42,569 nucleotides of DNA from Clostridia bacterium (GTDB lineage Bacteria; Bacillota; DULZ01): positions 1 to 42,569 of the forward strand of contig DULZ01000090.1 in NCBI GenBank assembly GCA_012840125.1, in the 5' to 3' direction. Within the stretch, counting starts at the first letter, position 1. Every line of letters begins with the position of its first letter. Shown here piece by piece: positions 37,249 to 42,569 of the stretch. Both the position numbers and the translations under genes were made by a program. A model generated the notes under the pieces. That model had not been told where the DNA came from and searched no databases. It saw only the letters and a list, made by a program, of their open reading frames with translations.

Positions 37249-37830
37249 GGAGGGATATTCTTTCCCATGCTGGTCCTGGGGGCTACGATAGGAGCTCTCT
37301 TCGGCAATGCAGCCGTCACGTACTTTGGGTTCGACCCGGGACTTTTTAACAACCTGGTCATCATCGCCATGGCCGGTTTTTTTACCGCCGTGGTGCGGGC
37401 CCCCATTACCGGGGTTATCCTGCTGGTGGAAATGACCGGTTCATTCGCCAGCCTGTTGTCACTCACCCTGGTTTCCGTGGTGGCTTATGTTGTCGCCGAC
37501 TTGCTAAAAAGCGCTCCCATTTATGACACTCTCCTGGAGAACTTGATTAAAGAAAAAGACCCGGCCGCTTTCGACGTCCGGGGAGACGAAAAAGTGACGG
37601 TGGAAGTAGTGGTCCAACACGGGGCTGCCGTTGCCGGCAAATATCTTAAGGAGATTGACCTCCCCAAGAATTGCTTGCTGATTGCCATCAGAAGAGGAGA
37701 AAGAGACATCATTCCTCGCGGAGATACTAAAATCCTGGCCGGAGATATCCTGGTATTAATGACAGACCTTGGCCAGGAAACATTCACGCGAGAGATCCTG
37801 ACGCGGGTTACAAGTTGTACGGGTCTTTAG
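37249..37830 (+). pseudogene. 5'-truncated ClC chloride channel/exchanger with TrkA-C domain
   Basis: Recognisable ClC homology starts abruptly at GGIFFPMLVLGATIGALFG, the third ClC signature (GxFxP), and runs through the last membrane helices (ITGVILLVEMTG) into a C-terminal TrkA-C/RCK_C domain (about codons 105-190). The roughly 300 or more N-terminal residues that hold the first two ion-binding motifs are missing; only 13 bases separate the end of the MFS gene from the homology. The remnant could be translated from ATG 37267 as 187 residues, but it could not form a ClC pore. A deletion joined it to the MFS gene. Confidence 0.8.
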
Positions 37831-37885
37831 TAGGGGATACTAGGCTGCAATGGGGCCGTACCCCCGCACGCTGCCTGTGCAATTG

Positions 37886-37909
37886 GACCGGGTTAATTAC
37901 TACCCGGTC
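37886..37909. terminator. Hairpin at the convergent ends of the ClC remnant and the DMT gene
   Basis: GACCGGGT (37886-37893) pairs perfectly with ACCCGGTC (37902-37909) around 8 bases. It overlaps the stop of the minus-strand transporter gene. A possible two-way terminator; T-runs are weak. Confidence 0.4.
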
Positions 37910-38831
37910 TTGCTATGTGGTGCCGGCCGGTTGTATCCAGTTCACTTTTTGGCTTTTGCTCGGAAATATACAGTCCCATCAGCGTCAGGATGGTGCCGGC
38001 GCAAGCCATGGAAGTGATGTTCTCCTTTAAGATGATGGCGGAGGCGATGACGGTGACCACCGGATTGCCGTAGATGTAGAAACTGGTTTTAACCGCGCCC
38101 AGCACACCTACCGCCCAGTTCCACAGGGCAAAGCAGAGGGCGGAGGCCCCCAAGCCCAAGAATACGATGTTGCACAGGTTAACCGGTTTGGCGAAACGGC
38201 TGAAGTCCGGGTGATGCTCCAAAAAGAAAAAAGCAGGCAGCATGAACAGCAAGCCGTACAGGAAAACCCGCCTCGTGGCGGCCACGGTGTGGTAACCGAA
38301 CTGGCTGATTTTACGCATCAAGACGGAGTACAAAGCCCAGACGGCGGCGGCGGAAATGGCCAAGAAATCTCCCAAAGGATTGAGCTTTAAAACAAAACTG
38401 CCGTTAAAGGCGATGAAGGAGATGCCGGTGATGGCTATGATGAAGCCTACCACGAACCGGCTGCGCAGTTTCTCGCCTGGCAGCAGGAAGTGAGCCAGTA
38501 CCGCCGTAAACAATGGGGCGGTAGCCACCAGCACCCCGGCATTGGAAGCAAAGGTATAGGTCAACGCGATATTTTCCAGGAGGAAATAGATGGTGACCCC
38601 GGTAAGGCCGGCGGCCATCAACAGGGATTCTTCTTTGAAGTTATCAGTCCTCAGCCGGTGGGGATAGATGATGAAAAGGGCTATATAGCCCATCAGGAAA
38701 CGGGAAAAGAGGATTTCCAGGGGAGTGAAATCCCGCAAGAGAATTTTGGTTGAGACAAAAGTCATGCCCCAGAAGAGGGTACAGGTGACGGCCGCCAGGT
38801 GGCCCAGTACATGACGACGTTCTACAGGCAA
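37893..38831 (-). CDS. DMT superfamily (EamA) transporter
   Basis: The roughly 312-residue membrane protein has ten membrane segments arranged as two EamA repeats: the first begins AAVTCTLFWGMTFVSTKILLRDFTP, the second GDFLAISAAAVWALYSVLMRKIS, and it ends FYIYGNPVVTVIASAIILKENITSMACAGTILTLMGLYIS. Substrate unknown; the family exports amino acids, nucleosides or similar metabolites. The frame opens at 39050, but the first 73 codons span the promoter and are not protein-like. TTG 38831 lies 7 bases after GGAGGT and gives the family length. Confidence 0.88.
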   Translation of the reverse strand: MPVERRHVLGHLAAVTCTLFWGMTFVSTKILLRDFTPLEILFSRFLMGYIALFIIYPHRLRTDNFKEESLLMAAGLTGVTIYFLLENIALTYTFASNAGVLVATAPLFTAVLAHFLLPGEKLRSRFVVGFIIAITGISFIAFNGSFVLKLNPLGDFLAISAAAVWALYSVLMRKISQFGYHTVAATRRVFLYGLLFMLPAFFFLEHHPDFSRFAKPVNLCNIVFLGLGASALCFALWNWAVGVLGAVKTSFYIYGNPVVTVIASAIILKENITSMACAGTILTLMGLYISEQKPKSELDTTGRHHIARPGSN

Positions 38832-38879
38832 TGCTATGACCTCCGCTGTTAAAGTTGCTGTGGAGTGAAGACTGTATCT

Positions 38880-38908
38880 ATTATAGTACGGGAAACCCGT
38901 GTCGACAA
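38880..38908 (-). promoter_or_regulatory. Promoter of the DMT gene with an inverted repeat in the spacer
   Basis: On the minus strand, TTGTCG (38903-38908) and a perfect TATAAT (38880-38885) are 17 bases apart. The spacer contains ACGGG-TTT-CCCGT, a perfect inverted repeat placed where a repressor or MerR-type regulator would act. It also supports the short start for the gene, because the longer reading frame would include this promoter. Confidence 0.65.
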
Positions 38909-38962
38909 CTGTTGTGGTCAAGCAGCCGGCGGCTGGTTTGGGTTTTTCAGGTCGCGAGAAGA

Positions 38963-38987
38963 GGGGGCGCAACGCCCCCCTTTTATT
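38963..38987 (+). terminator. Orphan intrinsic terminator in a divergent region
   Basis: GGGGGCG (38963-38969) pairs with CGCCCCC (38973-38979) around CAA, followed by C and TTTTATT. It is oriented for plus-strand transcripts, yet no plus-strand gene is visible in the roughly 1.1 kb upstream (that stretch is the minus-strand DMT gene). Confidence 0.7.
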
Positions 38988-39041
38988 ATGGAGCTGGCAA
39001 TTTTGCCCTGTATTTAGTATACTTTTAGTAGATGCGATATT

Positions 39042-39065
39042 ATTTTCCATTTCAGTATGGAAAAT
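39042..39065. promoter_or_regulatory. Perfect 9-bp inverted repeat upstream of the secreted protein gene
   Basis: ATTTTCCAT (39042-39050), TTCAGT, ATGGAAAAT (39057-39065). It lies about 20 bases downstream of a -10-like TATACT (39018-39023, weak -35 CTGGCA at 38994-38999) and 56 bases before the gene. It could be an operator or a leader hairpin. Confidence 0.45.
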
Positions 39066-39121
39066 GAAGCAGCAATTCCATCAATACTTTATTATTTTAT
39101 TTCCAGAGCGGGGGTTGGATT

Positions 39122-39520
39122 ATGATAAGCCAAAACCTGTACGTCAGATTAGCCTTGTGTCTTGTGGTAATGTCCGGCGTGCTGCTTTGGCCGCAGGCGA
39201 CTTGGGCGTTGGGTGATTATTATGATCTCCATCGGCAAGTGGTCATACCCTTCGCCGCGGAACATCTGGAAGGGTATATTGTCATCGGCCTTTCTGCCTG
39301 CTGTTTTCATGACCGTATCATAGAAATTCCTTTGCAGCCAATGTACGTGGCGGCGGAAACGGGTGCCGGTGCAGTGGAAGTTACCGGCTACGCCATCAGT
39401 GTGCGCCAAAACAATGATTATCAAGTGACGGTCAGCGGCCAGGTACAGGTTAGAACACCCTTGAGCAACGGGGAGTACTATTACTCGACCGTTAGGCTTT
39501 TTGAGACGGTGTATCACTGA
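39122..39520 (+). CDS. Secreted protein, unknown function
   Basis: The 132-residue product has a clear signal peptide (hydrophobic about 9-24, likely cleavage after ATWA at residue 29). The mature part of about 103 residues is rich in beta-forming and aromatic residues, with a CC pair (SACCFHD) and repeated valine/tyrosine strands (YQVTVSGQVQVRT, EYYYSTVRLFE). No family is recognised. It lies 123 bases upstream of the response regulator gene on the same strand and is more AT-rich than the housekeeping genes. A functional link with the quorum-sensing locus is possible but unproven. The ATG follows GCGGGGGTTGG. Confidence 0.6.
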   Translation: MISQNLYVRLALCLVVMSGVLLWPQATWALGDYYDLHRQVVIPFAAEHLEGYIVIGLSACCFHDRIIEIPLQPMYVAAETGAGAVEVTGYAISVRQNNDYQVTVSGQVQVRTPLSNGEYYYSTVRLFETVYH

Positions 39521-39593
39521 TTATCTCCCTTGCATCTCTGAACCGGCATTTGATAGCTTCCTCCGCTTGTCCTGTGGTTCATTTCTGTCTGAA

Positions 39594-39614
39594 CTGCCAT
39601 AGGATCCCTGGCAG
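39594..39614 (+). other. Short hairpin in the leader of the response regulator gene
   Basis: CTGCCA (39594-39599) pairs with TGGCAG (39609-39614) around nine bases, about 14 bases before AGGAGG (39628-39633). No convincing promoter was seen in the 123-base gap 39521-39643. Confidence 0.3.
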
Positions 39615-39643
39615 CAGGTTTCCATGCAGGAGGTTCACCAGAC

Positions 39644-40363
39644 ATGCTCAGGATCGCCCTTTGTGAGGATGAGCAGCATCAGTTGGATTGGTTGCAAGCT
39701 GCCGTGACTGCTTGGGGAGAAAAAAGGAAAAAAGCAATTCACCTGGACGTTTTCAAAACGGCCAAGGACTTGTTGCGATCTTATCAGACGGCCGGACAGT
39801 ATGATGTGGCGCTGCTGGATATCAATATGGAAGTGGGAATCAGCGGGATGGAAGCGGCTCAGGCAATTCGGGAATTAGATGAAGAAGTATTCATAATTTT
39901 CATTACCGCTAACAAGGACTATTTGACCAAGGGTTACGAAGTGGAAGCCTTTCGTTATCTGCTCAAGCCAATCCAGCAGGAGGGGTTGTTCTCGGCGCTT
40001 GATGCCGTAGCTGCCAAGCTTGAGGCCAAAGAACATGAGATAGTTTTAATTCCTGCCTTAGACGGCTACGCCAAGATGGCATTGCCGGATATCCTTTTTA
40101 TAGAAAGTCGAGGGCATCTGATGGAAATCCATTGGGAAAATGGCGTGATGGAAATGCGAGAAACATTGTCCTCGATGGAACAAACCTTGGGTACACGAGG
40201 TTTTATACGGAGCCATCGCTGTTACTTAGTTAATCTCCGGCGCATCTTTCGTTTGAAGGAAGACCATTGTCTCTTGGACAATGGTCAACGGGTGCCGGTG
40301 AGCCGGAAACAGTATCCCGTTGTCAAGAAAGCATTTATGGATTGGGTGGCAAATGAGCGGTGA
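39644..40363 (+). CDS. AgrA-like LytTR response regulator
   Basis: The 239-residue regulator has a receiver domain (about 1-125) with acidic residues in LCEDEQ, phosphoacceptor Asp59 (DVALLDINM), a threonine in FITANKDY and Lys in RYLLKPI. A C-terminal LytTR DNA-binding domain (about 130-235) follows, with DILFIESRGHLMEIH, LSSMEQTLGTRGFIRSHRCYLVNLRRI and LDNGQRVPVSRKQYPVVKKAF. It is the AgrA type that binds paired direct repeats, and such repeats exist upstream of the agrD-like gene downstream. The ATG is 10 bases from AGGAGG. The kinase gene starts within its stop codon. Confidence 0.93.
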   Translation: MLRIALCEDEQHQLDWLQAAVTAWGEKRKKAIHLDVFKTAKDLLRSYQTAGQYDVALLDINMEVGISGMEAAQAIRELDEEVFIIFITANKDYLTKGYEVEAFRYLLKPIQQEGLFSALDAVAAKLEAKEHEIVLIPALDGYAKMALPDILFIESRGHLMEIHWENGVMEMRETLSSMEQTLGTRGFIRSHRCYLVNLRRIFRLKEDHCLLDNGQRVPVSRKQYPVVKKAFMDWVANER

Positions 40364-41679
40364 CATGGGCTTGGGCAGCACTGGAGTTATTGGTTAATGG
40401 CCTGGAAATAGCCTTGTTTCTCTTTTTTGTCAGCAGTCGTTTAGGAGTTAGGAGCCACCTAAAGGTATGGGTGCTGTTCTATGGCCTGTTTTTCTTCATT
40501 GTTTTGTCGAGTGTTAATTGGGTGGCTTCTTCTCCCCTGCTGAATGCCTTGACCGGCTTGGTACTGGCGGTGGCTTATGGACTGCTTTTCTTGAAAGGGT
40601 CTTTCAATGAGCGCGTTTTTTGGCCTCTTTTCACCATGACATTGCTGTTTAGCGTTGACCTGGCAGTGTCTTTCGTTTTTATGAAAATAGTTAACGTCCC
40701 ATTACTTTTAGTATTAGAACCAAATGCTTACCGGCTACTGCTCATTGTGTTGGTGAAACTAATCCAACTGGCCCTCATTTTTCTACTCTATTTCAAGACA
40801 CAATCACATGATTCATTCGGTACTTTACCCGGGTGGCTGCTTTTCATCATCCCTGGCTTAAGCATTGGTCTCATGTTTTTGCTATTACTGGGAGAAACAT
40901 TGGTCCGGGGGGACAGTGCTACCCAATGGGCCTTTACCCTAGCATCTCTCGTTATTTTGATTCTGAATATTCTCTCTTTTGGGGTTTTCAGCTTTATGGC
41001 TTACCAGAACAAGCAGTTGACGTTCCAGCGCCTGAAACTGAAGCAAGTGGAAATGCAGTCCGTTTTTCATGAGGAATTACAAGAGATGTATGACCGGCAG
41101 CGGAAGCTGCGTCATGATGTAAAGAATCATCTTCAAGTAATGTGGGGGCTTCTGACCAATGAGCAATATGAGGCACTGGCAGCCTATTTGAAGGAAGTTA
41201 GTGCAGCCCAGGAAGCTTCCGAACAGATTATTCAAAGCGGTAATCATATTGTGGACATAGTGCTAAACAGTAAAATATCTCTAGCTTCCCGGCGTGGTAT
41301 TGAAATAAAAGTTCAAGAAGCAGTTTATCCTTCTGGCCTAATGTTAGAGGGAATGGATTTGACGGCGCTTCTCAGCAATCTTTTAGACAATGCAATTGAA
41401 GCGGTAGAGCGTATAAACGATGAGGAAAGAGTCAAGGCAATATCCGTCACGATTGGTCCCAGGAAGAATTATTTCATGATACGTATCATTAATCCGACTG
41501 ATGGCAAAGTGAAATTTGATGAACAGGCTAACCGGTGGATATCAACCAAAAACACTCCCGGCCATGGACTTGGCATCAGTATTGTGGAAGATATTGTAAA
41601 AAAGTATGACGGGCTGATGCAGTTGGATCACCGGGGCGATACATTTACCGTTCGGGTGTTGCTGCCTATAATTTATTGA
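40360..41679 (+). CDS. AgrC-like sensor histidine kinase
   Basis: The 439-residue kinase has about six or seven N-terminal membrane segments (1-215), a coiled linker and a phosphoacceptor helix RKLRHDVKNHLQVMWGLL with His252. A GHKL ATPase domain follows, with the N-box NLLDNAIEAVE (Asn344) and the G-box NTPGHGLGISIVEDI. The short-loop membrane sensor and RHDxxNHL motif are those of AgrC/peptide-sensing kinases (HPK10). The GTG start overlaps the regulator's stop as GTGA, showing translational coupling. The partner autoinducer gene lies 245 bases downstream. Confidence 0.93.
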   Translation: MTWAWAALELLVNGLEIALFLFFVSSRLGVRSHLKVWVLFYGLFFFIVLSSVNWVASSPLLNALTGLVLAVAYGLLFLKGSFNERVFWPLFTMTLLFSVDLAVSFVFMKIVNVPLLLVLEPNAYRLLLIVLVKLIQLALIFLLYFKTQSHDSFGTLPGWLLFIIPGLSIGLMFLLLLGETLVRGDSATQWAFTLASLVILILNILSFGVFSFMAYQNKQLTFQRLKLKQVEMQSVFHEELQEMYDRQRKLRHDVKNHLQVMWGLLTNEQYEALAAYLKEVSAAQEASEQIIQSGNHIVDIVLNSKISLASRRGIEIKVQEAVYPSGLMLEGMDLTALLSNLLDNAIEAVERINDEERVKAISVTIGPRKNYFMIRIINPTDGKVKFDEQANRWISTKNTPGHGLGISIVEDIVKKYDGLMQLDHRGDTFTVRVLLPIIY

Positions 41680-41703
41680 TGGTTGAGAATACGACTCAAC
41701 CAT
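41679..41703 (+). other. Hairpin at the kinase stop codon
   Basis: ATGGTTGAG (41679-41687) pairs perfectly with CTCAACCAT (41695-41703) around 7 bases. It has no T-run and precedes the real terminator by 25 bases; it may protect the 3' end of the transcript. Confidence 0.45.
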
Positions 41704-41727
41704 TGTCGTAATAGGCCCTTATGACCC

Positions 41728-41759
41728 CTCCATTCCAGTAGGAATGGGGTTATTTTTTT
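41728..41759 (+). terminator. Intrinsic terminator of the two-component operon
   Basis: CTCCATTCC (41728-41736) pairs with GGAATGGGG (41741-41749, one G-U) around AGTA, followed by TTATTTTTTT (41750-41759). It separates the kinase transcript from the agrD-like gene, which therefore needs its own promoter. Confidence 0.88.
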
Positions 41760-41766
41760 GGCGGGG

Positions 41767-41799
41767 TACCATTCGTGCTGTTTTAGCTACCATTCGTGC
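41767..41799 (+). promoter_or_regulatory. LytTR-type direct repeats, probable binding site of the response regulator
   Basis: TACCATTCGTGC occurs twice (41767-41778 and 41788-41799), start to start 21 bp. The 9-mer inside, ACCATTCGT, matches the LytTR consensus [TA][AC][CA]GTTN[AG][TG] at 8 of 9 positions, and the 12-bp spacer between the 9-mers (41768-41776, 41789-41797) is the standard architecture. The pair ends about 8 bases before the expected -35 of the agrD promoter, the place for an activator. Confidence 0.8.
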
Positions 41800-41806
41800 C
41801 AAATCC

Positions 41807-41835
41807 CTTATCTTAACAAATATTTCCTCTATAAT
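41807..41835 (+). promoter_or_regulatory. Activator-dependent promoter of the agrD-like gene
   Basis: There is a perfect TATAAT (41830-41835), but the -35 position (41807-41812, CTTATC) is poor. The LytTR repeats lie just upstream. A TTAACA at 41813-41818 is only 11 bases from the -10 and cannot serve. The predicted start near 41842 gives an 82-base leader. Confidence 0.7.
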
Positions 41836-41923
41836 GTAAGTAACAATCACAATTCGGGTCGGGACTGCTTCATTCTCTTCAGTAGAAGGAATCCATGACT
41901 AATTTGAGAAAGGGGGGAATGCG

Positions 41924-42064
41924 GTGCTGAAAGGTAGGCTGAGGACAAAGTTATTGTGGTGTATTGCTTCCATGGCAATCATGATTGGCAATGCTTCAGC
42001 AGGAACAGCCTGCATATTTATTACTTATCAGCCCAAGCTACCTGAATGCTTGCAGAAACATTAG
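41924..42064 (+). CDS. agrD: AgrD-type cyclic (thio)lactone autoinducer precursor
   Basis: The 46-residue product has the AgrD layout: a basic, amphipathic N-terminal leader (MLKGRLRTKLLW, then a hydrophobic helix to about residue 26), the core around Cys30 (AGTACIFIT) and the charged tail YQPKLPECLQKH with the family's QPxxP pattern. The expected signal is a five-residue ring Cys30-Thr34 (CIFIT) with a short exocyclic tail. The GTG start has AAAGGGGGG (41909-41917) 6 bases upstream. It lies downstream of the AgrC/AgrA-like genes and of LytTR repeats. No agrB is adjacent; processing must use one elsewhere. A second Cys (42) in the tail is unusual. Confidence 0.88.
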   Translation: MLKGRLRTKLLWCIASMAIMIGNASAGTACIFITYQPKLPECLQKH

Positions 42065-42446
42065 CCCAATGACTAAATCCAGTCATGGCAAATTATCAAA
42101 TTTTCACGAATCATGAGTTTTTTCCGACGGAAATAATCTGTTTTAATTGCGTGCTGAATTGGTTATTCCTTGCGCTATGCTAATTCTTGGGCATGTATTG
42201 TTTTAAGAACTCTTCTTAATCCTTAGCCATTAATGCTTAGCAGGACGGTGTTTGGTAATTAGCAGAGGTTATTAGTATTAACTTCTTAAATACTTAGGGC
42301 AAAGCTGTGATGTTGTTCATCTGGTAGCATATGCGTTTCTTGTTGATGGTGTATGTATTAGAAGATCCGACTTTACTAGCATAGTTGTCTCAAAGACTTC
42401 AAAAAGGTTGCTAGTTCTGCTTGTAGCTAACGTTCTGGTTTTAGTT
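42065..42446. other. Non-coding AT-rich stretch after agrD
   Basis: About 380 bases with no supported gene, promoter or structured RNA. All frames have frequent stops. A 32-codon frame at 42085 lacks a ribosome site and was not accepted. The stretch may be decayed sequence between agrD and the insertion element. Confidence 0.6.
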
Positions 42447-42569
42447 AAGTCCGTATAATGGTGTAAAATTGGTCTCCTAAAAAATATAGGAGCCATTAAC
42501 AAATTCCTCAGTTAGAATAGAAGCGGGAAAACCAAAATTCTAAGAGGAGGAATTTGAATGGCTCAATAC
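42447..42569 (+). mobile_element. Left end of an IS256-family insertion sequence, cut by the window edge
   Basis: AAGTCCGTATAATGGTGTAAAA (from 42448, quoted here as AAGTCCGTATAAT then GGTGTAAAA) closely resembles the terminal repeat of IS256. An inverted pair CTCCTA/TAGGAG (42475-42492) follows. At 42558 an ATG with AAGAGGAGG (42542-42550) opens MAQY..., the usual beginning of IS256-type transposases in Clostridia. Only four codons are visible, so the family call rests on the terminus and on this start. The exact outer boundary is approximate. Confidence 0.7.
42558..42569 (+). CDS. Start of a transposase gene (partial, IS256 family likely)
   Basis: Four codons (MAQY) behind a strong Shine-Dalgarno (AAGAGGAGG, 7 bases before the ATG). 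The identity is inferred from the IS terminus just upstream. Confidence 0.5.

Noticed and set aside
38832-39050. 73-codon N-terminal extension of the DMT transporter
   Set aside because: It would translate through the promoter and operator and gives low-complexity, non-family sequence.
42085-42183. 32-codon ORF after agrD beginning MANYQIF and containing two cysteines
   Set aside because: No ribosome site, no AgrD layout. The opening faintly recalls IS256-type transposase starts, but the rest does not; could be a decayed fragment or chance.

Overview
The window is a chromosomal stretch of a spore-forming, Gram-positive-type Firmicute, most likely a member of the Clostridia. The evidence is the gene order murJ, lepA-hemW-hrcA-grpE-dnaK-dnaJ-prmA-rsmE-mtaB-(HIT)-rpsU, then nfeD-floA, yqfC-yqfD-phoH-pgpH-ybeY-dgkA-(DUF502)-cdd-era, then yqzL-recO and glyQ-glyS. 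This is the classic block found in Bacillus and Clostridia. Other pointers are a CIRCE/HrcA heat-shock switch, a glycine T-box, the sporulation genes yqfC/yqfD, strong Shine-Dalgarno sequences and frequent TTG/GTG starts. The species cannot be named from the sequence alone.

Region 1 (1-13,400) covers a small unknown membrane-anchored protein, the lipid II flippase MurJ, LepA and HemW. The HrcA-controlled chaperone operon follows (hrcA-grpE-dnaK-dnaJ, with a perfect CIRCE at the promoter), then ribosome and tRNA modification genes (prmA, rsmE, mtaB) and a HIT hydrolase. Region 2 (13,400-16,840) holds rpsU under its own promoter, then nfeD-floA (membrane microdomains) and a small membrane-anchored protein. 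Region 3 (16,841-20,361) is a phosphate uptake operon pstS-pstC-pstA-pstB on the minus strand, set into the otherwise plus-strand conserved block. Region 4 (20,500-31,185) resumes the housekeeping and sporulation block and contains mgtE behind an unusual leader with a possible upstream peptide ORF. Region 5 (31,182-35,890) is the T-box controlled glyQ-glyS pair followed by serA, linking serine/glycine synthesis and glycine charging.

Region 6 (36,000-42,569) is accessory: a Bcr/CflA-type efflux pump, a 5'-truncated ClC transporter remnant, a DMT-family transporter, a secreted orphan protein, and an AgrA/AgrC-like two-component system. Just downstream of the kinase is a 46-codon gene for an AgrD-type cyclic (thio)lactone autoinducer precursor, too short for ordinary ORF calling. 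Its promoter has a good -10, a poor -35, and two 9-bp direct repeats with a 12-bp spacer that match 8 of 9 positions of the LytTR consensus. The three genes and the repeats form a plausible autoinducing quorum-sensing circuit. No agrB processing protease is visible, and about 380 bp after agrD the sequence runs into what looks like the left end of an IS256-family insertion sequence, whose transposase starts at the window edge. This agr-like locus is the most interesting part of the window. It is also visibly more AT-rich than the rest, which fits acquisition by transfer.
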